Source: 39-52-133 sp035531075
GTDB taxonomy: Bacteria; Pseudomonadota; Gammaproteobacteria; Burkholderiales; Gallionellaceae
NCBI GenBank assembly: GCA_035531075.1
Contig: DATKTO010000020.1
Span: 37,216-101,215 of the forward strand
Reading direction: 5' to 3'
DNA length: 64,000 nucleotides
Shown here: positions 17,809 to 26,398 of the stretch, one piece after another
Numbering within the stretch: position 1 is the stretch's first letter
Layout: each line of letters starts with the position of its first letter
The notes under the pieces: model-generated
Told to the model about the DNA's origin: nothing
What the model saw: only the letters and a program-made list of their open reading frames with translations
The model's database searches: none
Translations under genes and position numbers: made by a program

Positions 17809-20800
17809 TTACCCGCACGCCCCAATCGCGCCACAGGAAGTGCAGAAATCACAGCCGTCTTTTTTGATCACCGTGCGATTGCCACACTCCTCGCACTTTT
17901 TGCCGGCCATTAACTGCACATCGGACTGCCTGCGCCGCTCGACACGCCGCTTGCCATGAGGTGCCGACAGGATGCCGCTCTCGGTTATCGGGAATCCCTC
18001 TTCGGTGAGCAGGCCCAGCATCGCATAGCGGTGGATCACCAGCCGCGCCACATAGGCCACGGTGGAGGGCCAGGTCTGTGACTTTTCACTGCCGGGTACG
18101 CGGGCCATGAAGTCGCCAAGCGGCTCGGCATAGTTCAGCAGCTTGCGCAGCTTCATGCCTATCCATGCCGGATCAACAACGCGCATGTCGAGGCTCAGCA
18201 GTTTGCACAACCCGTCCAGCGCGCGCGGATATTCACCCGACAGCCACAGCGAATAGGGGCGGCGCTGCCCGTCAGGCAGCACCAGTTCTTTCAGGCCCAG
18301 CACAAAGTCGTCACCCGCTGCAGAATTCAGCACATCCACCGTCCAGCTCATGGTGCCGTCCGGGCTGGCCTTGGGTTCCTTGCGCGAGAACATCGCGTCC
18401 AGCACGGGTGTGGGTTCGCCTTCCTGCATGCTCAGCGCATCCAGTTGCTCGCAGCGGTAGTGCACAATTTTGGCGAAACCTGACACCAGGCTGGGCATGC
18501 GCTGCTTGTCGCCGCTGGGCGGGAAGGCCATCATGAAGGCGTCGTCGCCCGCTGTTTTTTCCAGCACGGCGAGTTTCATGTTGAGCCAGCCGCGGTCTTC
18601 CGCGCGCATGTCCATCGACAGCGTCTTGGCGACCGCGCCCAGGCCGCGCGGCTGCTCCGCACCGTTGACCCAGACTTCAAACGGTCGCGCTTTGCCGTTC
18701 TGGATATGACTGATAAACACCGCGAATCCACCATGCTGGTGCTCGATCATATATACCCAGCCATCGCTGCCCAGCGGCTGCTCGGGCCGCCCCGGCCAGC
18801 GCAGGCTGGCAAGGGCAGGAGTGGGCATTTTGTCGAGTACGACACGCCGGTCCAACTCATTCTGGTCGAGGTCTTGCGGAGTTTCCTTGCTGGTTGCCAC
18901 GGGCGCCACCTCCAGCACCGCGCCCAGCACGCTGTTGGGACGATAGGTGGTGATGCCCTTGAGGCCGTGCTTCCACGCCTCCATGTATAAATTTTCAAAC
19001 GAATCAAATGGATAATCTGCCGGCACGTTGACAGTCTTGCTGATGGCGGTGTCGACATACGGCTGCACTGCCGCAGACATGGCCATATGATCGGTGGCCG
19101 ACATCTCCAGCGCAGTGACAAAGTAATCCGGCAATTTGCTGACGTCGCCGCCGAGATGGCGATACTGGCGCCACGCGTGGTCTTCCACCTGGATGGCTTT
19201 TTTGCTGCCGTCCGGCATGCGCTTATTGCGGTTATAGAACCACGAGAACGGCGGCTCGATGCCGTTGCTGGCGTTGTCGGCAAAGGCCAGGCTGATGGTG
19301 CCGGTGGGCGCAATCGACAGCAGATGGCTGTTGCGCAGGCCATGCTGCCTGATGCGCTGCTTGATTTTTTCCGGCAGGCGCGAGGCAAAGCGCGGTGCAG
19401 CGAGATATTTGTCGGCATCCAGCAGCGGGAATGCTCCTTTTTCAATCGCCAGATCGACCGACGCGTTATACGCCGCATCGCGCATCGCCTCGGCAATTTT
19501 TGCCGCCATTTTGCGTCCCGCATCACTGTTGTACTTCAGGCACAGCATGATCAGCGCGTCACCCAGCCCGGTGAAACCGATGCCGATGCGGCGCTTGGCC
19601 TGCGCCTCCGCCTGCTGCTCGGGCAGCGGCCACACCGTGACGTCGAGCACGTTGTCGAGCATGCGTGTCGCCAGTGCGGTCACTTTCTCAAAAGTGATGT
19701 AGTCGAACTCCGCTTCCTTGCTGAACGGGTTAAGCACGAAACTGTTGAGGTTGATACTGCCCAGGTCGCAGCAGCCGTAGCTGGGCAGTGGCTGCTCGCC
19801 GCAGTTGTGCACATACAGACCGTTGGCATCGAAGGCATTGATGCCGGGGACCTGCACATCGAAAACCGCTTCAGTGCCCTCCTGTGTAATGCTCTCCACC
19901 TCCGCCACAAAGCGCTCGCGGTTGGGCGTACGACGATAGTTAGCGATCAAAGAGGTGAGCTTCGCCTGCTTATCGCTGTCGGCAAAACCGATCAGGTCGG
20001 CATAGCGCACCAAGTTATCGTTGGCGATGACGAGCTCATGCTGAGCCTTGATAAAATACTCCTTAGAGCCACCCTTGCCGTCCGGCATGGCTTTCATCTG
20101 CTCATCGCGACGATACAGATACAGCGTGGAAACAATGCCCATCCGTGCCAGCATGCGCTGCACAGCTTCCAGCGTAGCGATATTGGATTGCGCCAGACGT
20201 GCGCTGACTCCCTTTTCCTGAGAGCCTTGTATGGAACCATCCGCATCGAAAAAGCCGCGCAGGAAGCCGCGATAAAACGCATAGGATGCCTGCTCTACTT
20301 CAGCAGTCACCTGTTTGGCTTCTATCATTCCAAATTGTTCTGCCAGCATGCGCAGGCTAGCTGATTTGTAGCGATATTCACCGCGACCTTCGATGACATG
20401 CCAGCCATTGTGATCGGCTCGATTCGTTAAACAGCTTGCAGCAGTTGTAACAGCCTCGCGTATCGATGCACTGCCCGCATGCTCCCATACCGACAATATC
20501 GCAGTCTCCTGCTTGAGCAGACCATCACCAAGCAACAGGCCGAGCAGATAGCCCTGCTCTGTCGTGCCGCTCCCCGTCCAGCCGGAAAGTTCGCGGTGGT
20601 TGTTTAGTACCAGAGTGTCGCCAACCTGAAGCTCGCCGGCTTTTACCCATGCCGTTTCGCGTGAATATCGTGTTACCGTTGCCTTGAGCACCAGATGATC
20701 TTCGGTCAGACGAAGTGAATAGCCTTCATGAGTGCGTATCCGCATCACTGGCTTGTCGCCGGTTTTGAAAAATCCGACAGGAGCGGCGCGGTGTACCTGG

Positions 20801-21765
20801 CCATCCACAACCACCGAAAACTGTTTTCCCATCAGCTCCACAACCTGGCGCGCGCCATCGCTTGTCATCACCCAGGTATCTGCGGTGACGCAGGGATTGG
20901 TGGCCTCGATTTTCTCGATATAGGAAAGATTGTTGTCGCGATTGATCTTGTCGATAAACAGCACGCCCGGCTCGGCATGGTCGTAGGTGGCCTGCATGAT
21001 CTGCTTCCACAGCTCGGTCGCCTTGATCTTGCGGTAGACCCATTTACCGTCTGCACGCAGGTAGGCGCCGGCATCCAGCACAGTTTGCGAGGGCATGGCT
21101 TTATGCACCAGTTCCCAATCTGCATCGGCCTCTACCGCCTGCATGAATTCATCGCTGATGCCTACCGAGAGGTTGAAATTGCGCAGGTCGCCGCTGTCCT
21201 TGGCGTGAATAAACATCTCGATATCGGGATGGTCGCAGCGCAGCACGCCCATCTGCGCGCCCCGGCGCGCGCCTGCGGATTCGACGGTTTCGCAGGAGCG
21301 GTCGAACACGCGCATATAGGACACTGGGCCACTGGCACGGCTGTTGGTGCCTTTCACCAGCGCGTCCCTGGGGCGGATGTCGGAAAAATCGTAACCCACG
21401 CCGCCGCCTCGGCGCATGGTCTCAGCTGCCTGCTGCAGCGCGTCGTAGATGCCCGGCTTGCCGTCACTGATGCCGCTGATCGCATCGCCTACCGGTTGCA
21501 CAAAGCAGTTGATGAGGGTGGCCTGCAATGTGGTGCCGGCGGCAGAGTTGATACGGCCGCCGGGAATAAAACCGTTCTCCAGCGCCCACAGAAACTGTGT
21601 CTCCCATGCGGCAGTATCTTTCTCGACTGCGGCCAGTCCCCGGGCCACGCGCTTGCGCACATCGTGGGCGGTTAATTCACCCGCCTTGCAGTATTTCTCA
21701 AGCAAAACCTCTGGCGTAATTTCCTGTTCAATCAATGGCGTATGGATTTTTTTCGATTTCATCAT
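17809..21765 (-). CDS. nrdJ: Adenosylcobalamin-dependent (class II) ribonucleotide reductase with intein
   Basis: NrdJ reduces ribonucleotides to deoxyribonucleotides using coenzyme B12. The precursor is 1318 residues; removing the intein (292-654) leaves about 955. The exteins contain TLINCFVQP, RVFDRSCETVESAGARRG, the active-site NPCGEQPLPSYGCCDLGS (rejoined across the intein) and IAPTGTISLAF. The C-terminus has CEECGNRT and CDFCTSCGAIGACG, a cysteine-rich tail typical of B12-dependent NrdJ. I saw no cobalamin riboswitch upstream. The intein sits directly before the catalytic cysteine, so splicing is required for activity. The gene converges with the phosphodiesterase gene, 16 bases apart. 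Confidence 0.95.
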   Translation of the reverse strand: MMKSKKIHTPLIEQEITPEVLLEKYCKAGELTAHDVRKRVARGLAAVEKDTAAWETQFLWALENGFIPGGRINSAAGTTLQATLINCFVQPVGDAISGISDGKPGIYDALQQAAETMRRGGGVGYDFSDIRPRDALVKGTNSRASGPVSYMRVFDRSCETVESAGARRGAQMGVLRCDHPDIEMFIHAKDSGDLRNFNLSVGISDEFMQAVEADADWELVHKAMPSQTVLDAGAYLRADGKWVYRKIKATELWKQIMQATYDHAEPGVLFIDKINRDNNLSYIEKIEATNPCVTADTWVMTSDGARQVVELMGKQFSVVVDGQVHRAAPVGFFKTGDKPVMRIRTHEGYSLRLTEDHLVLKATVTRYSRETAWVKAGELQVGDTLVLNNHRELSGWTGSGTTEQGYLLGLLLGDGLLKQETAILSVWEHAGSASIREAVTTAASCLTNRADHNGWHVIEGRGEYRYKSASLRMLAEQFGMIEAKQVTAEVEQASYAFYRGFLRGFFDADGSIQGSQEKGVSARLAQSNIATLEAVQRMLARMGIVSTLYLYRRDEQMKAMPDGKGGSKEYFIKAQHELVIANDNLVRYADLIGFADSDKQAKLTSLIANYRRTPNRERFVAEVESITQEGTEAVFDVQVPGINAFDANGLYVHNCGEQPLPSYGCCDLGSINLNSFVLNPFSKEAEFDYITFEKVTALATRMLDNVLDVTVWPLPEQQAEAQAKRRIGIGFTGLGDALIMLCLKYNSDAGRKMAAKIAEAMRDAAYNASVDLAIEKGAFPLLDADKYLAAPRFASRLPEKIKQRIRQHGLRNSHLLSIAPTGTISLAFADNASNGIEPPFSWFYNRNKRMPDGSKKAIQVEDHAWRQYRHLGGDVSKLPDYFVTALEMSATDHMAMSAAVQPYVDTAISKTVNVPADYPFDSFENLYMEAWKHGLKGITTYRPNSVLGAVLEVAPVATSKETPQDLDQNELDRRVVLDKMPTPALASLRWPGRPEQPLGSDGWVYMIEHQHGGFAVFISHIQNGKARPFEVWVNGAEQPRGLGAVAKTLSMDMRAEDRGWLNMKLAVLEKTAGDDAFMMAFPPSGDKQRMPSLVSGFAKIVHYRCEQLDALSMQEGEPTPVLDAMFSRKEPKASPDGTMSWTVDVLNSAAGDDFVLGLKELVLPDGQRRPYSLWLSGEYPRALDGLCKLLSLDMRVVDPAWIGMKLRKLLNYAEPLGDFMARVPGSEKSQTWPSTVAYVARLVIHRYAMLGLLTEEGFPITESGILSAPHGKRRVERRRQSDVQLMAGKKCEECGNRTVIKKDGCDFCTSCGAIGACG
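19804..20892 (-). mobile_element. Intein with LAGLIDADG homing endonuclease inside nrdJ
   Basis: This is a 363-residue in-frame insertion (precursor residues 292-654). It begins with C292 (CVTADTWVMTSDG, block A), has the block B TEDH-type LTEDHLVL, and ends with VHN before C655 of the C-extein. It carries two LAGLIDADG motifs, YLLGLLLGDG and GFLRGFFDADG, both keeping the acidic metal ligand, so the homing endonuclease may still be active. Block F-like FDVQVPGINAFDANGLYVHN (20 residues) closes it. Insertion at NP^CGE of ribonucleotide reductase is a known favourite site. Confidence 0.93.
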
Positions 21766-21826
21766 CTTGTGCCGTGAGTTTTACTGAAGGAATAGATGGG
21801 TTGATTATCCCCCCTTTTCAAGGGAT

Positions 21827-21850
21827 AAAAAAAGCCCAATATTTTGGGCT
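21827..21850 (-). terminator. Intrinsic terminator of the mgtC-like gene
   Basis: On the minus strand AGCCCAA-AATA-TTGGGCT is followed by TTTTTT. It lies between the end of the mgtC-like gene (21964) and the start of nrdJ (21765), so it should insulate nrdJ from read-through. Confidence 0.88.
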
Positions 21851-21963
21851 CAGGCTTGACAGGGGATTAATCTTGGCGATTCAATCGCATGGGAAATCTG
21901 GCCAATATCCGAAAATACTTATGGGCTGGCCTGCTCCAATTGAACCTGCTGATAAAAAATAAC

Positions 21964-22713
21964 TTAGTTGCGGGCCGGGGACAGGAAAAAGTTTTCCACC
22001 CCCTCATAATTGGTTAGTTCCTGCGCCAGATCCGTCATGGGCGCACCCTTGCCTTTACCCAGCGCGATGGCCACAAACTTCCATTCCGGCACTCCGTCTT
22101 TGAAGTTGATTGACAGCGAGCCGCTGGCTACTTCATAACCGTGAGTCAACGCACGTCCGCGCAATCTTGCCTCAGTCGGTGTAAAACCTTTTTTGAACTG
22201 AAGCACGACTGAAACAGCCTGACGGGAAGGCAGCCAAGTTTCCAGCCTGGATACCCACATCATGCATATTGCAGAAAGCAAGGCCAGCAATATCGCTGCA
22301 GGATAAAATCCAACGCCCACCATGATGCCGATGGCAGACGATGCCCACAGCGAAGCAGCTGTCGTTAATCCACTAATGTTCATGCCCTCGCGCATGATTA
22401 CGCCGGCGCCTAGAAAACCAACGCCGGTCACTATCCCCTGAATGATACGGGTAGGATCTGCGCCAACGTAGGTGGCGATTTGCCCGCCGTACCAGAAGGT
22501 CGGGTAGCCGGCGAGAACAGTAAGCGCCGCAGAGGCCATGCAGACCAGACCGTAAGTTCGCATGCCGGCAGCGCGGCCATGGTAAGACCGTTCATATCCA
22601 ACCACCAAACCAAGTGCCAGCGCACCGAGCAAATTCAAAAAAATAATTACGTTGGTTGCGATTTCGGATGCGCCCCAATAGCCTGAAAAAGTTTCATGCA
22701 AAATTAAGTTCAT
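21964..22713 (-). CDS. MgtC/SapB family inner-membrane protein
   Basis: This 249-residue protein has an N-terminal membrane half of about five helices containing LLGALALGLVVGYERSYHG, RTYGLVCM and GVGFLGAGVIMREG, the diagnostic MgtC core. It ends in a soluble ACT-like C-terminal domain (from about residue 160). MgtC proteins bind or inhibit the F-type ATP synthase or other partners under low magnesium or phosphate in pathogens; the role in free-living bacteria is unclear. It is a single gene with its own terminator downstream. Confidence 0.88.
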   Translation of the reverse strand: MNLILHETFSGYWGASEIATNVIIFLNLLGALALGLVVGYERSYHGRAAGMRTYGLVCMASAALTVLAGYPTFWYGGQIATYVGADPTRIIQGIVTGVGFLGAGVIMREGMNISGLTTAASLWASSAIGIMVGVGFYPAAILLALLSAICMMWVSRLETWLPSRQAVSVVLQFKKGFTPTEARLRGRALTHGYEVASGSLSINFKDGVPEWKFVAIALGKGKGAPMTDLAQELTNYEGVENFFLSPARN

Positions 22714-22854
22714 GGTTTTTGTGATTTGCCTGCCTGGTTAATAATGAAGTGGCCGAAAAATTTGCGGGTAAAATCAAGGCAAGAAGCGCCTGTTTGCACC
22801 GCACTTTATAATAATCCTGCCCATCCCCTGGAAATGCAATTACTTTTCACGTAA

Positions 22855-23598
22855 TCAATTTCTCACGTCAAGCCAGATGAAACTCCCCATACGCCCCGTC
22901 ACCCCGTCACGTCGATAAGAATAGAAACGCTCCGCTTCACTGTAAGTACACAGTCCGCCACCATAGATGCGACTGATACCCAACGCATTCAAGCGCAGGC
23001 TGGCAAGCTGATAGAGATCAGCCAACCACTTTCCGTTCTTACCCGGCACAAAGGCGGATGCAGCTTGCGCTTGCTGCGCCACAAAGGCAGCCCGCACCTC
23101 GTCGCCCACCTCAAATTCGCCCGGTCCGATGGCGGGCCCCAGCCAGGCCATCAACGTGGATGCTGGTACATTCATGGCACTCACAGTGGATTCGATCACG
23201 CCATCACACAAGCCGCGCCAGCCCGCATGTGCCGCCCCAACCACGCTGCCCTGATCATCACATAACAGGATGGGCAGGCAATCTGCCGTCATCACCACAC
23301 AAACCGCACCGGGATGTGTGGTCACACTGGCATCAGCTTCAGGCAAACAGCCGGCATGGCCGGCATCAGCCACGCGGATGCCATGCACCTGATTAAGCCA
23401 CACCGGCTCGCTGGGCAGCAATGGCTCCAGCAGCATGCGGTTGCGCGACACGGCCAGCGGATTGTCACCTACATGGCTGCCCAGATTGAAGCTGGTGTAA
23501 GGCTCGACACTGGCACCGCCTTTGCGCGTGGTTTGCAGCGCACGCACATTCGCGGGTGCAGGCCATTCGGGGACGATGCAATGCGCCATCAGATTCAT
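22855..23598 (-). CDS. pgeF: Purine nucleoside phosphorylase / laccase-domain protein PgeF (YfiH)
   Basis: The 247-residue protein has the YfiH/LACC1 fold: WLNQVHGIRV, MTADCLPILL (metal Cys), GAAHAGWRGL (metal His) and GLCTYSEAERFYSYRRDG. In E. coli the family member acts in peptidoglycan precursor editing, and relatives are zinc-dependent purine nucleoside phosphorylases. The frame is open much further upstream but overlaps rluD there, so the ATG at 23598 (or 23589) is the start. It lies four bases after the rluD stop, forming an rluD-pgeF operon as in many proteobacteria. Confidence 0.92.
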   Translation of the reverse strand: MNLMAHCIVPEWPAPANVRALQTTRKGGASVEPYTSFNLGSHVGDNPLAVSRNRMLLEPLLPSEPVWLNQVHGIRVADAGHAGCLPEADASVTTHPGAVCVVMTADCLPILLCDDQGSVVGAAHAGWRGLCDGVIESTVSAMNVPASTLMAWLGPAIGPGEFEVGDEVRAAFVAQQAQAASAFVPGKNGKWLADLYQLASLRLNALGISRIYGGGLCTYSEAERFYSYRRDGVTGRMGSFIWLDVRN

Positions 23599-23602
23599 GC
23601 TG

Positions 23603-24631
23603 TTACGCCATGTTCCGGATAGACGCCAGCAGCTGCCGCATGTCCTCCGGCATCTCCACCTGCCATTCCATCCATTCGCCTGTTTCCGGGTGCTCCAGAC
23701 CCAGACGCTCCGCATGCAAAGCCTGCCTCGGGAAAGAGGCCAGGATATCACGCATCTGCGGCGGGCATTTCTGTGTGCCCTTGATGTAGATGTGATCGCC
23801 GACCAGCGGGTGGCGAATCGAGGCCATATGCACGCGTATCTGGTGGGTGCGGCCTGTTTCCAGCTTGCAGCGCAGCAGGGTGCAGCCGGGAAAGGATTCA
23901 ACAACCGAGTAATGGGTGACAGCAGGTTTGCCGCCCTCCACCACCGCCATTTTGGTGCGCTGCGAGGGATGCCGGTCGATGGGGGCATCCACCTTGCCGC
24001 CGCGCGTTACTTCGCCGTGCACCAGGGCGAGATATTCGCGGTGCACGGTGCGCGCCTGCAGCTGGCGCACCAGATCGGTTTGCGCGATGATCGTTTTCGT
24101 CACGACCAGCAGACCGCTGGTATCCTTGTCGAGACGGTGCACGATACCGGCGCGCGGCACCTCGGCCAGATGCGGCGCATGGTGCAGCAGGGCGTTGAGC
24201 AGGGTGCCTTCCCAGTTGCCGCTGCCAGGGTGGACCACGAGGCCTACCGGTTTATTGATAATCAGGATGCTGTCATCCTCATACACAATATCCAGTGGTA
24301 TGTCTTCGGCCAGATAGGGTTGGTCGGCAGGGTCGCTTTGCGGCACCAGCACGATGGCTTCCCCTCCCCATACCTTTTGCTTGATTGTGGCAGGCGCGCC
24401 ATTGAGCGTCACCTGCCCTTGCACTACCCACTCCTGCAGGCGGCTGCGTGAGTATTCCGGCAACAGCCTGGCCAGCGCCTGGTCAAGCCGCATACCGCCG
24501 TATTCAAGAGGAACCTTAAAGTGCAAGGGTGAAAGGGAACTCGTGTTTAAGGCTTCGGTATTTTGGGAGCCCTTATTTGGGGAGTCGTGGTTTGCGGTAT
24601 AATCGCTCAATATATTTTCGGTTTCTGTCAT
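23603..24631 (-). CDS. rluD: 23S rRNA pseudouridine synthase RluD
   Basis: RluD makes pseudouridines 1911, 1915 and 1917 in helix 69 of 23S rRNA. The 342-residue protein has an S4 domain (about 45-110; GGMRLDQALARLLPEYSRSR) and a catalytic domain with HRLDKDTSGLLVVTK, which contains the active-site aspartate, plus LETGRTHQIRVHM. The ATG at 24631 overlaps head to head with the bamD ATG at 24630 (shared CATG). The first 40 residues are low-complexity and not part of the S4 fold, so a downstream TTG start is possible. It is followed by pgeF. Confidence 0.92.
   Translation of the reverse strand: MTETENILSDYTANHDSPNKGSQNTEALNTSSLSPLHFKVPLEYGGMRLDQALARLLPEYSRSRLQEWVVQGQVTLNGAPATIKQKVWGGEAIVLVPQSDPADQPYLAEDIPLDIVYEDDSILIINKPVGLVVHPGSGNWEGTLLNALLHHAPHLAEVPRAGIVHRLDKDTSGLLVVTKTIIAQTDLVRQLQARTVHREYLALVHGEVTRGGKVDAPIDRHPSQRTKMAVVEGGKPAVTHYSVVESFPGCTLLRCKLETGRTHQIRVHMASIRHPLVGDHIYIKGTQKCPPQMRDILASFPRQALHAERLGLEHPETGEWMEWQVEMPEDMRQLLASIRNMA
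24598..24603 (+). promoter_or_regulatory. Candidate -10 box of bamD
   Basis: TATAAT lies 27 bases before the bamD ATG, inside the 5' part of rluD as annotated. No clear -35 is present at the usual distance (ATTTGG), though the -10 is perfect. Confidence 0.5.
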
Positions 24632-25424
24632 GCGCACCATTTTATCCGCTTTCCTGCTGTTCACGTTAATCTCTTTAACGGCGTGCAGCTCAATCCCCAA
24701 GCAAGATTTAAGGCCGGCCAGTGAGCTCTATACCGAAGCGCAGATGGAAATGGAGGATTTTAATTACGAAAAAGCCGTCAAACTTCTGGAAACGCTGCAG
24801 TCGCGCTACCCCTATGGCCGCTACGCGCAGCAGGCTCTGATGGAAATTGCCTATGCCAATTACAAGCAAAACGAGCCCGATGCAGCCCTTTCCGCCGCGG
24901 ACCGCTTTATCAAACAATTTCCGAACAGCTCAAGCCTGGATTACATCTATTATCTGAAAGGGCTGATCAACTTCAACGACAATGCAGGTTTCTTCAGCAA
25001 ACTCTCACGCCAGGATCCCGCCGAACGCGATCCACAGACACTGCGTGATTCATTTGATTCATTCAGGGAGCTGGTTACGCGCTTCCCGGACAGCCTCTAT
25101 GCAGAGGATGCCAAGTTGCGCATGCAGTTCCTGATTAACACCCTGTCGCGCTCGGATATTCGCGTCGCCAGTTATTACCTGCGTCGCGGCGCCTATATTG
25201 CAGCGATCAACCGCGCCAACAATGTGCTCAAGGAATTCCCGCAAACAAGACAAACGCGCGATGCATTGCAGATCATGGTGTGGGCCTACAATGCCATGGG
25301 GCAAAATGATTTACGCGATGATACGCAGCGCATACTCGATCTGAATATTGCCAAAGACGGTATCAAGCCCAGTATCGAGAACAGCCGTGAGCGTGCCGGA
25401 AGCTGGTGGCAATTTTGGATGTAA
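24630..25424 (+). CDS. bamD: Outer-membrane assembly lipoprotein BamD
   Basis: BamD is an essential lipoprotein of the beta-barrel assembly machine. The 264-residue protein has a signal peptide ending in the lipobox LTAC (cysteine about residue 19). Five TPR-like helix pairs follow, including AQMEMEDFNYEKAVKLLETL, RYPYGRYAQQALMEIAY and FPDSLYAEDAKLRMQFL. The start is the ATG at 24630, which overlaps the divergent rluD start codon. No Shine-Dalgarno is obvious, but the leader is short. A Nudix gene follows 19 bases downstream. Confidence 0.93.
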   Translation: MRTILSAFLLFTLISLTACSSIPKQDLRPASELYTEAQMEMEDFNYEKAVKLLETLQSRYPYGRYAQQALMEIAYANYKQNEPDAALSAADRFIKQFPNSSSLDYIYYLKGLINFNDNAGFFSKLSRQDPAERDPQTLRDSFDSFRELVTRFPDSLYAEDAKLRMQFLINTLSRSDIRVASYYLRRGAYIAAINRANNVLKEFPQTRQTRDALQIMVWAYNAMGQNDLRDDTQRILDLNIAKDGIKPSIENSRERAGSWWQFWM

Positions 25425-25443
25425 GACAGGCCCGGGAGACTGC

Positions 25444-25992
25444 ATGAAATTCTGTTCCGAATGTGGTGCCCCTGTCGAACTGCGCCATCCGCCGGATGAC
25501 AACCGCGAGCGTCATATCTGCACTGCTTGCACCACCATACATTACCAGAACCCCAAGATGATCGTCGGCGCCATACCCGAATGGGAGGATGGCAAAATCT
25601 TGCTGTGCCGCCGCGCAATCGAACCGCGCCACGGGCTGTGGACACTGCCCGCAGGCTTTATGGAAAATGGTGAAACCACACCGGAGGCCGCCGCTCGCGA
25701 GACCCTGGAAGAAGCCAATGCGCAGGTGAAAATCGGTGATCTTTATTCCCTGTACAACATTCCCTACATTAACCAGGTGTACCTGCTGTTCCGCGCGCGC
25801 TTGCTCAATCTTGATTTCTCGCCCGGCGTGGAAAGTCTGGAGGTGGCACTTTTCGCCGAGAAAGATATTCCGTGGGATGCCCTCGCTTTCCGTGCTGTAA
25901 GCCTGACCCTGAAAGACTATTTTGCCGATCGCCATGCCGGAAGCTACCGCTTCCACATTGGTGACTTGCTTACCCCGATGCGCAATACTTAA
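25444..25992 (+). CDS. Nudix hydrolase with N-terminal zinc ribbon
   Basis: This 182-residue protein cleaves nucleoside diphosphate-X bonds; the zinc-ribbon form resembles NudC/YjaD-like ADP-ribose or NADH pyrophosphatases. It begins MKFCSECGAPVELR, with CTACTTIHYQNP completing the ribbon. The Nudix box is GFMENGETTPEAAARETLEE (G-x5-E-x7-REtLEE). The ATG at 25444 was chosen because it directly precedes the ribbon, behind GGGAG. It follows bamD closely and may share its transcript. Confidence 0.85.
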   Translation: MKFCSECGAPVELRHPPDDNRERHICTACTTIHYQNPKMIVGAIPEWEDGKILLCRRAIEPRHGLWTLPAGFMENGETTPEAAARETLEEANAQVKIGDLYSLYNIPYINQVYLLFRARLLNLDFSPGVESLEVALFAEKDIPWDALAFRAVSLTLKDYFADRHAGSYRFHIGDLLTPMRNT

Positions 25993-26042
25993 CACTAGGG
26001 TAGCAGGGATTGAAGTACCGATTCAGCCCTGGTGTAGTCACC

Positions 26043-26220
26043 CTAAAGTACCAGCAACTTGGCCAGATCAAGCGCGATCCGCGGATTGCCCGGATCTTCA
26101 TTCGCTGCCTTGGACAGCAGCGCGCACGCCTGATCCACATCGCCATCCCGATGAAAGGCACGCGACGCATTCACCTGAGCCATACTCGCTTCACGCGGAA
26201 GATTCAAGCACAGTGCCAAC
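26043..26220 (-). pseudogene. Remnant of a TPR protein (thioredoxin/CnoX-like C-terminus)
   Basis: Reading the minus strand to the TAG at 26043-26045 gives VDQACALLSKAANEDPGNPR followed by ALDLAKLL, a typical TPR pair as found at the end of CnoX/YbbN-type thioredoxins. A stop codon interrupts this frame upstream, and no start or thioredoxin domain is present. The rest of the 25993-26398 gap shows only scattered helix-like codons in another frame (KEMARIRSGAENMILEQA), probably the same degraded gene. Confidence 0.5.
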
Positions 26221-26398
26221 AGTGTTTCTCAACGACAACCAACGCTGGGCCGCAGCCTGTTCCAATATCATATTTTCCGCACCGGAACGAATTCGCGCCA
26301 TCTCTTTCGCTGCAAACAATATAAAAAACGTCTTGATATTATTAACTTTACAGCATTAAAAATTTTCGAGTAGGATGTGACAAACTCAGGGAAAAAAC

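Noticed and set aside
19087..20364. Plus-strand frame of 425 codons opposite nrdJ and its intein
   Set aside because: It crosses the intein-extein boundary of the real gene and has no recognisable protein features.
21766..21963. Cobalamin riboswitch upstream of nrdJ
   Set aside because: I looked for the B12-box pattern in the leader and found only the mgtC-side terminator and short repeats.
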